Positions 1-8,171 are shown, numbered from the stretch's first letter. The stretch is DNA of 32,611 bases from Paracoccaceae bacterium (GCA_011523445.1 WTGT01000308.1:1-32611), one strand, 5' to 3'. Made by a program: numbers and translations. The notes: generated by a model not told the origin, from the sequence alone.

Positions 1-837
1 GCTAAGGGGATATCTGTACCGATCATTGTTTTCCCAAAAGGGGACCGATTTGTTTGTATTGATGGGAATACACGATTAACAGTATATAATGACCTTATTG
101 ATGAAAAGGCACCAGGAGACTGGAATACGATAAACTGTCTTGTTCTTGAGAATCCTGAGCAGCGTGAAATAGAAACTATTAGAGTTACTGCCCACTTGGT
201 TGGTGCACGCGAATGGCCAGCTTACGAAAAGGCCCGTTACCTGCACCACCTTAGAAACGTTCAATTCTTAGACTATAACGAGCTTATCGCAATTTGTGGT
301 GGCAACAGGAAAATAATAGAACAGCAAATCGACGCATTTCATGATATGAACAAGTATTATAGAGATGTAAGCAGCGACGATGCCTTCCAAGTTGATAGAT
401 TTAGCGGCTTTGTTGAGTTGCAGAAAAAAAATATAAAGGATGCAATATTTAAGGCAGACCTTGATTTATACGACTTTGGAAAATGGATTCGCAATGGTCA
501 AATTTATAAACTCGCTGATGTCAGAAAATTACCTTCGGTATTGGCTGATGAAGAAGCAAAATACACATTTATAAATGGTGGTATCCGGTCAATTGAAGAT
601 GCCATCTCGATTGTTGAAGAAAATCGAAAGAAAGATACAAAGACACCAGTAGAAAAAACTACAGTAGCAAAAGCCAGTATGTCTTTATTGGCTCAAGCTT
701 TGCTTGAAAAGGTTAAGACTTTACCAAGAGAGGATTTTGTTGCATTGAGAGATAGGAATTATGAATCTGCTGAACAGGATATAGAACTGTTAAATGATTT
801 GACTGAGAACCTTCTTGATCTACTGCAGGATGTCTGA
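1..837 (+). CDS. ParB/Srx-fold protein, 5' end outside window (partial)
   Basis: The reading frame is open from base 1, so the true start lies left of the window; 278 residues are visible. Visible residues 20-26 read IDGNTRL, which matches the central GN-x-R box of ParB/sulfiredoxin-fold domains (the nucleotide-binding segment in ParB). Residues 65-80 carry a HL-x-G-x-x-EW-x-x-Y-x-KA-x-Y helix motif that recurs in the second ParB-like protein of this operon, so the two look paralogous. A helical region around residues 90-120 fits a ParB-type helix-turn-helix; the rest is charged and helical. It overlaps the next gene by 8 bases (ATGTCTGA). ParB-fold proteins bind DNA and often CTP, and some relatives are nucleases. 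Here I infer a DNA-binding or specificity role. No catalytic residue is identifiable. Confidence 0.75.
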   Translation, partial: AKGISVPIIVFPKGDRFVCIDGNTRLTVYNDLIDEKAPGDWNTINCLVLENPEQREIETIRVTAHLVGAREWPAYEKARYLHHLRNVQFLDYNELIAICGGNRKIIEQQIDAFHDMNKYYRDVSSDDAFQVDRFSGFVELQKKNIKDAIFKADLDLYDFGKWIRNGQIYKLADVRKLPSVLADEEAKYTFINGGIRSIEDAISIVEENRKKDTKTPVEKTTVAKASMSLLAQALLEKVKTLPREDFVALRDRNYESAEQDIELLNDLTENLLDLLQDV

Positions 838-1282
838 AAGTGCAGCCCACCGAAAATTGGTGGTTGAAACCTCGAATGCAATTAAACGTCTCTATTCGGG
901 AATACATGTTACGATAGATATTAGTGAAAAACCAGGTGATCCCGTACCCACAATAATTGGTGGCTATCGTCCAGACATAGTTGGAAGATGTACTGACCCA
1001 AGAATTCACCTCATTATTGCCGAGGCAAAGATAGGTGGTGATGTGAAACGTCATCATACTTTATGTCAGATAAATGCGTTTATAGGATATCTTGAGTCAA
1101 TGAAATCTGCTGATGGTACATTCATTTTGGCTGTTGAGGGGAATATTAGTGATTACTCAAGAACATTACTAAATCTGAATTACAGGCAAAGAGTTACGGA
1201 AAATATACATATCAAACTGTTTGATGGGCTGGACTTTTGGAGCCTAGGGTCATCTGGAGAAACAATATGGCGTTTATCCTAA
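830..1282 (+). CDS. Small PD-(D/E)XK-fold nuclease
   Basis: A 150-residue protein if started at the ATG at 830; a TTG at 815 is also in frame but has less support. The PD-(D/E)XK signature is readable in order: RPD with D49, a hydrophobic strand ending in E65-A-K67, and Q80 in the following helix (LCQINAF). E13 near the N-terminus could be the further acidic residue seen in many members. This arrangement predicts a metal-dependent endonuclease with little else attached, so targeting is likely supplied by partners. The gene overlaps the ParB-like gene upstream by 8 bases and the helicase downstream by 16 bases, which suggests translational coupling and a nuclease-helicase pair. Substrate and activity are inferred from the motif only. 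Confidence 0.75.
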   Translation: MSESAAHRKLVVETSNAIKRLYSGIHVTIDISEKPGDPVPTIIGGYRPDIVGRCTDPRIHLIIAEAKIGGDVKRHHTLCQINAFIGYLESMKSADGTFILAVEGNISDYSRTLLNLNYRQRVTENIHIKLFDGLDFWSLGSSGETIWRLS

Positions 1283-2733
1283 GACGGCGACCTGCTCTTT
1301 CAACAAAGCATCAAGCATATGCTTATCAAGTTGATGCCATTCGGTTAGTCAAAGATCTTACCTATGCTGCAATCTTTCATGAACAAGGGCTTGGAAAAAC
1401 AAAAATTGCGATAGACCTTTCTCTATTATGGCTTGAGAATGATATCGTGGACACTGTGTTCATTGTCACAAAGAAGTCGCTAGTTGAAAATTGGAGAAAT
1501 GAAGTAAAAGGACACTCACATATTACTCCTCATATTTTATCAGGAAATAGAGCGCAAAACAGTACATCCCTGAATTCACCAGTACTTATATACATTACCA
1601 ATTATGAAACGATAGCGGCAAATGTAAAACTAATTAAATTATTTTTACAGACCTGTCGTGTTGGTTGTATTTTGGATGAAAGCCAAAAGATTAAAAATCC
1701 GGATGCTAACCTGACTAAGACATTTCACGAGATTGCATCGTTTTTCGATCGACGAATAATTATGACAGGTACCCCAGCTGCGAATCGGCCATATGATATC
1801 TGGGCCCAGATTAAGTTTCTTGATAATGGGGAATCTCTTGGGGGAAACTTTGATACGTTCAGGCAAGAAATGGATTTACCAAAAAACACTGGTAAATCAA
1901 ATGATTACATGAGACGTTTAACTACAATACACAAAAGAATTACACCGTTTACTGTTCGTGAAACCAAAGATACTGCTGGAATTCACTTACCTAATAAAAC
2001 TATTTTTAATCGCTATGTTAAGTTACCTAGTTGGCAGATGGACAGGTATGAAACATATCGGGACGAGTTAGCCTATGAATATAAAATAGAGGGTATTATC
2101 GAAACAGACAAAGTAGATAGCATTCTAAAAAGACTCTTGCGGTTGGTTCAATGTGCATCGAATCCAGGTCTCATTGACGGTAATTATTCACTTGAGCCAG
2201 CTAAATTACCAGTACTAATTGACATGTGCCGTGAGTTCACTAGTGTATCGAAAGTAATCGTTTGGACAGGATTTATAGAAAACGTTGAGTGGCTTTCCAA
2301 AAAACTAAAGGAATTCGACCCTGTGATCATTCATGGGAGCCTTCCTATGCAACATAGAAATGAGTCAGTAAGAAAGTTTATCAATGCGTCGAATCTTGTG
2401 CTTATAGCTACACCTGGTGCAGCAAAAGAGGGCCTAACACTAACAGTAGCAAATCATGCAATATTTTTTGACCGTAGCTTCAGCCTTGATGACTATCTCC
2501 AAGCTCAGGACCGTATACACCGAATATCCCAAACGAAGGATTGTTTTATACACAACTTGATTGCAAATGACACTATCGACGAGTGGGTAGATGTTTTGCT
2601 AACAGCTAAATACAGAGCAGCACAACTCGCTCAAGGGGATATTGATGCTTCAACTTTCAGGGACACCTTCCGTACAGATGTTTCTGAGGTTCTTCAAAGC
2701 GTTTTATTTCCGCAAGGGTCTAACGAACAATAA
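1267..2733 (+). CDS. SNF2-family (superfamily 2) helicase/translocase
   Basis: The 488-residue protein from the ATG at 1267 is preceded by a TCTGGAG ribosome site; a TTG at 1237 is less likely. All SF2/SNF2 motifs are readable: motif I GLGKT (41-45), motif II DESQ (137-140) in place of DEAH, motif III TGTP (167-170), motif V around ATPGAAKEGL, and motif VI QAQDRIHRISQ (412-422) with both arginines. The two RecA lobes fill almost the whole protein, leaving no room for a large accessory DNA-binding domain. Proteins of this type use ATP to translocate on duplex DNA. In bacterial restriction-like and defence clusters they commonly accompany nucleases. Its overlap with the PD-(D/E)XK gene suggests that the two work as one effector. 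Confidence 0.92.
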   Translation: MAFILRRRPALSTKHQAYAYQVDAIRLVKDLTYAAIFHEQGLGKTKIAIDLSLLWLENDIVDTVFIVTKKSLVENWRNEVKGHSHITPHILSGNRAQNSTSLNSPVLIYITNYETIAANVKLIKLFLQTCRVGCILDESQKIKNPDANLTKTFHEIASFFDRRIIMTGTPAANRPYDIWAQIKFLDNGESLGGNFDTFRQEMDLPKNTGKSNDYMRRLTTIHKRITPFTVRETKDTAGIHLPNKTIFNRYVKLPSWQMDRYETYRDELAYEYKIEGIIETDKVDSILKRLLRLVQCASNPGLIDGNYSLEPAKLPVLIDMCREFTSVSKVIVWTGFIENVEWLSKKLKEFDPVIIHGSLPMQHRNESVRKFINASNLVLIATPGAAKEGLTLTVANHAIFFDRSFSLDDYLQAQDRIHRISQTKDCFIHNLIANDTIDEWVDVLLTAKYRAAQLAQGDIDASTFRDTFRTDVSEVLQSVLFPQGSNEQ

Positions 2734-2761
2734 ATTTCCTGAATAACAAGGGTAAACCGAT

Positions 2762-3778
2762 ATGACCAATAATGTAAACACCATAGCTATATTGGGGGAG
2801 GATATATCCACAACTCAAGAGCAATTACCAATCGAAAAACTTAAATTTCTACCTGATAATCCGCGCGTATATGCAGTTATTCGGGAAATGGAGGATTTCG
2901 ACCAACTTACACCGGATGAGAAACAGATTCGAATTTACGATTGTCTACTCAATGAGCCAAGCGTTAAAAAACTAATACCTGAGATTAAAAGAGACCGTGG
3001 TCTACAAGAACCCATAATTGTTCGGTGGGACACTCAGGAAGTAATTGAAGGAAATTCTCGCCTAGCAGTCTATCGAAAGCTTAATTATGATGAACCTGAT
3101 AACGATGCATGGAAAGAAATTCGCTGCCAGGTCGTTACAAAACTCACCGATGATCAACAGACCCGAATTCTAGGTCAAATACATCTCCATGGTAAAACCG
3201 AATGGTCACCATACGCCAAGGCATTATATTGTTATCGTTGGGTAGTTGAGCAGGGTAAGAAGTCTGAAACTTTATCAAAGATAGCAGGTTTTTCAAAACA
3301 AGAAATAAATAAAAATGTTTCTATTATAGAACTCATGACTCAAAATAATGAATTCAATCATTCGAGATATAGTTATTACGATGTTCTGGTCCGTAATAGG
3401 ACGATATCTACTAAAATCAATGAAAATGGAGCTCTAAAAAAGGAAATTCTAACAAGGATTAAGACTGAAGAATTCACTGCTCAAGAATTACGTGATAAAT
3501 TGCCAACAATTATAAAAAAACCAAGAATTCTTAAAAAATTTCAAAATGGAGATGTCTTGTTAAATGAGGCGTTTGATCGTGCCAAGATTAGCGGAGCCGA
3601 ACGCAAACTTAAAAAAATTCGTCAAGACCTTGATGATATTGAAAAGGATGACATCATTTCACTGGAAAGGTCTGAAGCAAAAGCAATGAAATATGAAATT
3701 AGTAAAATCAGTAACAGGCTAAAAAGGGTCTCTGAAATGGTTGAAAAGTGTCTTCAAATTACTACCCCGTTTTCTTGA
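2762..3778 (+). CDS. ParB/Srx-fold protein with C-terminal coiled coil
   Basis: A 338-residue protein starting at the ATG at 2762, after an AAGGG site about 8 bases upstream. An N-terminal strand region (IEKLKFLPDNPR, about 24-35) and a central box EGNSRL at 96-101 match the ParB/sulfiredoxin fold. Residues 141-156 repeat the HL-x-G-x-x-EW-x-x-Y-x-KA-x-Y motif seen in the first gene, followed by an HTH-like segment near 165-195. Residues about 280-330 are highly charged and heptad-like, consistent with a coiled coil. ParB-family proteins can use CTP to clamp on DNA; whether this one does cannot be read from the sequence. Gaps to its neighbours are 28 and 15 bases. The gene is very AT-rich (the line at 3301 has only 12 G/C in 60). 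Confidence 0.82.
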   Translation: MTNNVNTIAILGEDISTTQEQLPIEKLKFLPDNPRVYAVIREMEDFDQLTPDEKQIRIYDCLLNEPSVKKLIPEIKRDRGLQEPIIVRWDTQEVIEGNSRLAVYRKLNYDEPDNDAWKEIRCQVVTKLTDDQQTRILGQIHLHGKTEWSPYAKALYCYRWVVEQGKKSETLSKIAGFSKQEINKNVSIIELMTQNNEFNHSRYSYYDVLVRNRTISTKINENGALKKEILTRIKTEEFTAQELRDKLPTIIKKPRILKKFQNGDVLLNEAFDRAKISGAERKLKKIRQDLDDIEKDDIISLERSEAKAMKYEISKISNRLKRVSEMVEKCLQITTPFS

Positions 3779-3793
3779 CCAATATATTTTACT

Positions 3794-5446
3794 ATGAAAA
3801 AGAAAAAAGTACTACTGATTGAACCTGGATATAGTAATAAATATCCTCCTCTGGGTCTAATGAAGCTAGCTTCATACCATAAAGCTCGTGGTGATTATGT
3901 AAAATTTTATAAAGTAGGATTCGACTGTAACATAGGAATTTCATCACTCGTCGAATCCGCATGGGACAGGGTCTATGTCACAACGCTTTTCAGTTTTGAA
4001 TGGAAGCGGACTGCAGAGGCAATAGATTTAGCAATACAGATTGCAGGGATGCAACAGGAGCGGGTTTTCGTTGGTGGAATCGCAGCTTCTCTAATGCACG
4101 ATGAGTACCAGAATGAACCTCGTTGGGCTGGAGTTCGTTTTATCAAGGGTCTCCTATTGGGTCCTCCAGCAATAGCTTTGAAACTTTCAAAAGAAGATTA
4201 CGAATTCGGATCAGATGACCTGAATGGACGTCCAATTGAAGAATGCATACCTGATTACGATATTCTATCAGACATCAATTACACTTACCCCGTACGAGAT
4301 GCTTATTTCGGATACGCATCAAGAGGGTGTGTCCGAAAATGTGCATTTTGTGGAGTTCCCAAGCTTGAAGGTCCACAGAGGGAAATGCCACCCTTGACCG
4401 ACCTCGTCAAAGGTGTTGATTCCGTGCATGGTGTCAAGAAGGACATGGTACTGATGGACAACAATATCACTGCCTCTGCCAGATACAAGGATGTAATTGC
4501 AGAACTTAGGGACTTGGGATTCGAATCAGGAGCTAAAATATCCCGTTCTAATGGTAGAAAAGAAAAAAGAAGAGTTGATTTCAACCAAGGAGTAGACGCA
4601 CGCATCCTTGCCAAATCACCAATGTATCTTAGGGAAATGTCTACAATTTGTATAAGTCCCCTGCGTATTGCATTTGATCATATAGGTGTACGGAAGGTCT
4701 ATGAAGTGGCAATCAGAATGGCAGCAGACAACGATATTACGTCATTGTCTAATTATATGCTTTACAATTTTATGGACTCCCCAAGTGACCTGTACGAACG
4801 GATGCGTCTAAATATCTCCCTTAACGAGGAATTGAGTATCAGAATCTGGTCGTTTCCGATGCGGTATCAACCTGTGACCTTGAAGGAAAGAACCCATATA
4901 GGAAAGTTCTGGAATCGCTATTATTTAAGATCGTTTCAGATCATGCTTCAGGCAACCCATGGTGTGGTAAGCGGCAACCCATCATTCTTCATGAGGGCAT
5001 ACGGGGAAAACAAATATGAATTTGAAAATCTTCTCAGCATGCCCCATGCATTTATTTTCCATCGGGACCATTACGAATTTGGGGATGGCAGACCAGTTCT
5101 AGAAGAATATTTTGAGTATCGGAATAAATTGTCTGAAAGCCAAGAAAAGGAAATGATTAGTCACTTAGCAGGGCCGGATATCGCAATTCCTAGGATTCCC
5201 AGGAACCACTTTGCAGAGTTGATAGGTGACGGAACCATAGACAAAACCATACGCAATGTCTTAAGGTTTCATACACTTGACACAAGGCATCGCTTAGATT
5301 CAAAGGAGACGAATACTCTACCTGAATTTTCGCACATTAACCCAGACATGGTAATGCCTAACGAGGATGAACATGTGGAAGATGCTGGCCTGTACGATGT
5401 TGATGCAACACAACAAGAAAAAGGTGACCAACTTGTCAGCGTTTAA
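3794..5446 (+). CDS. Radical SAM protein with cobalamin-domain-like N-terminus
   Basis: A 550-residue protein. The N-terminus (LLIEPGY, then PPLGLMKLASYHK at about 18-30) resembles the Rossmann-type B12-binding domain found ahead of many radical SAM domains, but I see no DxHxxG cobalamin-ligand motif. The radical SAM cluster motif is intact: C179-x3-C183-x2-C186 in RGCVRKCAFC. Residues 261-270 read VDFNQGVDAR, a segment I associate with radical SAM enzymes of this type. The last 40 residues are acidic and probably disordered. It lies 15 bases after the second ParB-like gene and 20 before the GHKL ATPase, so it belongs to the same operon. A radical SAM enzyme beside nuclease, helicase and ParB-like genes suggests modification of a nucleic acid, nucleotide or protein partner; the substrate is unknown. 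Confidence 0.88.
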   Translation: MKKKKVLLIEPGYSNKYPPLGLMKLASYHKARGDYVKFYKVGFDCNIGISSLVESAWDRVYVTTLFSFEWKRTAEAIDLAIQIAGMQQERVFVGGIAASLMHDEYQNEPRWAGVRFIKGLLLGPPAIALKLSKEDYEFGSDDLNGRPIEECIPDYDILSDINYTYPVRDAYFGYASRGCVRKCAFCGVPKLEGPQREMPPLTDLVKGVDSVHGVKKDMVLMDNNITASARYKDVIAELRDLGFESGAKISRSNGRKEKRRVDFNQGVDARILAKSPMYLREMSTICISPLRIAFDHIGVRKVYEVAIRMAADNDITSLSNYMLYNFMDSPSDLYERMRLNISLNEELSIRIWSFPMRYQPVTLKERTHIGKFWNRYYLRSFQIMLQATHGVVSGNPSFFMRAYGENKYEFENLLSMPHAFIFHRDHYEFGDGRPVLEEYFEYRNKLSESQEKEMISHLAGPDIAIPRIPRNHFAELIGDGTIDKTIRNVLRFHTLDTRHRLDSKETNTLPEFSHINPDMVMPNEDEHVEDAGLYDVDATQQEKGDQLVSV

Positions 5447-5466
5447 GACTATACCAAGGAGCTGCA

Positions 5467-6942
5467 ATGAAAAAAAAGACTGAACCAGAGTCTCTAGTGG
5501 GGGCAGATATTCTGAATCTTGTTACAACCGGTATGTATCATACTCCACTTGCAGTATATCGTGAATATATTCAGAATTCTGCAGATGCCATTGAGCGATC
5601 AAGATGGCCAGATCAAGGGAGAGTTGATATCTCAATTAGTTCAGGTAAGAGAATTGTAAAAATCAGGGACAATGGTCCTGGGCTCTCACCTTCTCTAGCA
5701 AAAAGGAATCTGATACCAATCGCAAGGAGCTCAAAAAAACAGGGGGTAGATCGTGGATTTAGAGGGATTGGACGACTTTCAGGGCTAGCTTTCGCTGACA
5801 GAATCAAATTCAGGACTAGGAGTAATAAATCACAGCCTGTAACAGAAATCTCCTGGGATGGAAAATCTCTTCGTGCCAATACAGATTCATATATGAGTCC
5901 TGAACAGATCATCAATAATTGCGTAAAGATTTCGAAAATAGAGGGTTGTGATTGGCCCGATAATTTTTTCGAAGTAATAATTGAAGATGTATCCCGATAT
6001 GCAGCTGACAAAATACTTAACCGTGAGGCGGTTCGGAGATATATCGGAGAGATTGGGCCAGTACCCATGTCAGAATCTTATCCATTTTCAAAGGAAGTAG
6101 AGGCGATTGTTTCAAACGAAAAAAAAATGCTAACACTGGAAGTGATTCTGGATGATGAAGAGCCAATCCGACGCATGCATGAATCTGAACTTATATTTTC
6201 TCAACATCGAAAGGATACATATAAGGAAATACAACAATTGAAAATTCCAGCTATCGACGGTGAAAATTACGCTGCGGTAGGATGGATCGCACATACTTCT
6301 TATCTAGGTGCTGTTCCTAAAAGTCTCGGAGTACGAGGAATCCGACTAAGATCAGGAAATATTCAAATTGGTGATGAAGATGTACTTGATCCATTTTTTA
6401 AGGAAGAGCGTTTCAACAGATGGTGCGTTGGTGAATTGCATATCATTGATGAACGAATTAATCCAAATGGCCGCAGGGATTATTTCGACCCCAGCCCACA
6501 CCTAAGACATATAGAAAATCACATCCAATCTATCATTAATGGAGTTGTGAAAAGATGTAGAACAGCTTCATCAAATCGGGTTCAGTCTAGGAAGGTAATA
6601 ACGGTATTGGAACACATGGATAGCGCATATAGTCTTGCAGGGTCAGGATATCTGAAAGCTGTAGATTCGAAAGCTCTCATAGCTGAAGCACTTCTGAGGG
6701 TTAAAGAACTTGAACACGATTTAAGCGAAGATAACCTAAATTGTCATCAAGAAAAAACTAAACTTATTGAACTTAAGAAAAAGCTGAATGGGTTCAAACC
6801 AAAAAGAGGCCGTCCCCATCTTGAAAACATAAGTAGTGGAGAAGTTGCAACTTATCAGAGAGTATTTAGAGCACTTACAGAGCTATGCAATTCACCTGCC
6901 ATGGCAAAGGAGATGATTGAGGGGGTATTAAAATCCGCATAA
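5467..6942 (+). CDS. GHKL (Hsp90/MORC-like) ATPase with AT-hook-like motif
   Basis: A 491-residue protein from the ATG at 5467, with an AAGGAG site just upstream. The Bergerat ATP-binding fold is clear: N box YREYIQNSADA with E33, N37 and D40; G1 box DNGPG at 68-72; G2 box GFRGIGR at 97-103. The middle region (GVRGIRLRSGN near 288-298, then PNGRRDYF at 333-340) is characteristic of Hsp90/MORC-like ATPases rather than histidine kinases or MutL. Residues about 400-445 look coiled-coil, followed by KPKRGRP (444-450), an AT-hook-like core. These ATPases dimerise around ATP and act as DNA clamps or chaperones. Prokaryotic MORC-like members are known from restriction-like loci. It is the last gene of the island operon; a conformational switch on DNA is inferred. 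Confidence 0.87.
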   Translation: MKKKTEPESLVGADILNLVTTGMYHTPLAVYREYIQNSADAIERSRWPDQGRVDISISSGKRIVKIRDNGPGLSPSLAKRNLIPIARSSKKQGVDRGFRGIGRLSGLAFADRIKFRTRSNKSQPVTEISWDGKSLRANTDSYMSPEQIINNCVKISKIEGCDWPDNFFEVIIEDVSRYAADKILNREAVRRYIGEIGPVPMSESYPFSKEVEAIVSNEKKMLTLEVILDDEEPIRRMHESELIFSQHRKDTYKEIQQLKIPAIDGENYAAVGWIAHTSYLGAVPKSLGVRGIRLRSGNIQIGDEDVLDPFFKEERFNRWCVGELHIIDERINPNGRRDYFDPSPHLRHIENHIQSIINGVVKRCRTASSNRVQSRKVITVLEHMDSAYSLAGSGYLKAVDSKALIAEALLRVKELEHDLSEDNLNCHQEKTKLIELKKKLNGFKPKRGRPHLENISSGEVATYQRVFRALTELCNSPAMAKEMIEGVLKSA

Positions 6943-6971
6943 TATAAACTGTAGCAAAATTTGGTTCTGAA

Positions 6972-7007
6972 GGGTTTAGGCAAAATTAATATTTAACTAC
7001 TAAACCC
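6972..7007. repeat. Perfect 8-bp inverted repeat at the island edge
   Basis: GGGTTTAG at 6972-6979 is the exact reverse complement of CTAAACCC at 7000-7007, with a 20-base AT-rich spacer. It sits 30 bases after the GHKL ATPase stop, where the accessory operon meets housekeeping genes. No T-run follows on either strand, so it is not a canonical intrinsic terminator. It could be a 3'-end hairpin, an operator or a trace of integration; only the symmetry is certain. Confidence 0.45.
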
Positions 7008-7134
7008 AGTTCGTGGTGTAAATTTAGCATCAATTTTCCGAAAACATTTTTAGTGGGGCAAAACCTATAATTGTTTCGTTTTACGGATAATTGATTCCTG
7101 GTGTTGATGGTATTTGGAGTTGATTGGAGTAATT

Positions 7135-8136
7135 ATGAATTCGAACACACAGAATCAGAAAGAAGTACAAAAAAAGTTTGTTCGGGGTTTGTACTGGGCA
7201 GGTATACCTACCCTGTTCAAATGTGATTACCAGGATACTCCTGAAAACTGTGATATAGTACTTGTTGGTATTCCACACTCGACCGGCAATGGAACAACAC
7301 TTCGGGATCAGCATATGGGACCAAGAGCAGTTAGGGATGTATCAGGCCTTGGACGCAGGGTTCATCTTGACTTTCAGCTTGATCCCTGGGAAAAATGCAG
7401 AATTGCTGATATCGGTGATGTTCCTTTGCTTGAAGGGAACAACAATGAGGCTTCAATCGACCATATAACTGAATTCTTCAGGATAGTAGACAAGGCCGGA
7501 GCCAAGCCAGTTTCCATTGGTGGAGACCACTCGATTACCGGAGGAACTGTTAGGGCCTTGGGAGGGAAGGGTTCCAATTTATCCGGTGGTGAGACTATTG
7601 CTCTGCTTCACATTGATGCCCACACCGATACGTTTCTCCATCTCGAGCATTTTCTGGGGGCCAGAAAATCCGCTGCCCATTGGGGTGCCCAACTTGTAAC
7701 GGAAGGGTATGTCGATGCCCACAGTTCAACTCAAATTGGTATAAGAGGCAATCCAAGGGCACTGGATTGGTATGAGCCAAGCCTTCAACTGGGTTATGAG
7801 TTAATCACCAAAAAGCAATATGATTTGCTAGGAGAGGACTCGGTCAACGAGATAATCAGAAAACGGATAGGTGATAAACCTGTATACATTACGTTTGATT
7901 TAGATAGCCTAGACGTATCAATCGCTCCCGGGGTCGCAAATCTGGAACCGGGAGAGCCCGGGTTCAACTTAAAACAGGCCATCGGTATCCTCAGATCAGT
8001 CCGTGGGTTGAACATAATTGGCGGAGATGTGGTCTGTCTGATGCCAACGGCGGATAATCCTAACAAAATTACCGCCATGGTGGCGACAAGTATAATGTTT
8101 GAAATAATTTCCCTTATTGCTGATTCCCATCAGTAA
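7135..8136 (+). CDS. Agmatinase/ureohydrolase-family enzyme
   Basis: A 333-residue protein from the ATG at 7135, preceded by TTGGAGT; a TTG at 7114 is the less likely start. The binuclear-manganese ureohydrolase signature is complete: GGDHS with H132, DAHTD with D161, H163 and D165, and DLD with D255 and D257. The family hydrolyses guanidino compounds (agmatine, guanidinobutyrate, arginine or guanidine) to urea plus an amine. The region after DLDSLD differs from the usual proline-led DP...PGTGTPEPGG form and reads V-S-I-A-P-G-V-A-N-L-E-P-G, so the substrate is not assignable. A perfect TATAAT at 7066-7071 may be the -10 of its promoter, though no good -35 is seen. mutS follows 35 bases later and may be cotranscribed. 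Confidence 0.87.
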   Translation: MNSNTQNQKEVQKKFVRGLYWAGIPTLFKCDYQDTPENCDIVLVGIPHSTGNGTTLRDQHMGPRAVRDVSGLGRRVHLDFQLDPWEKCRIADIGDVPLLEGNNNEASIDHITEFFRIVDKAGAKPVSIGGDHSITGGTVRALGGKGSNLSGGETIALLHIDAHTDTFLHLEHFLGARKSAAHWGAQLVTEGYVDAHSSTQIGIRGNPRALDWYEPSLQLGYELITKKQYDLLGEDSVNEIIRKRIGDKPVYITFDLDSLDVSIAPGVANLEPGEPGFNLKQAIGILRSVRGLNIIGGDVVCLMPTADNPNKITAMVATSIMFEIISLIADSHQ

Positions 8137-8171
8137 GGTTTCCCAAAGAAAATCTGAGTTCATGTAAAAGA

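Noticed and set aside
1-3778. Plasmid partition locus
   Set aside because: Two ParB-like proteins are present, but there is no ParA-type ATPase, no parS-like repeat cluster and no replication gene in the window.
5613-6068. 151-codon frame antisense to the GHKL ATPase
   Set aside because: It overlaps the ATP-binding core of a clear gene and shows no family motif; it is a shadow of the coding strand.
6943-7134. tRNA or att site at the island edge
   Set aside because: No tRNA-like cloverleaf or direct repeat was seen in the gap; only the inverted repeat at 6972-7007 stands out.
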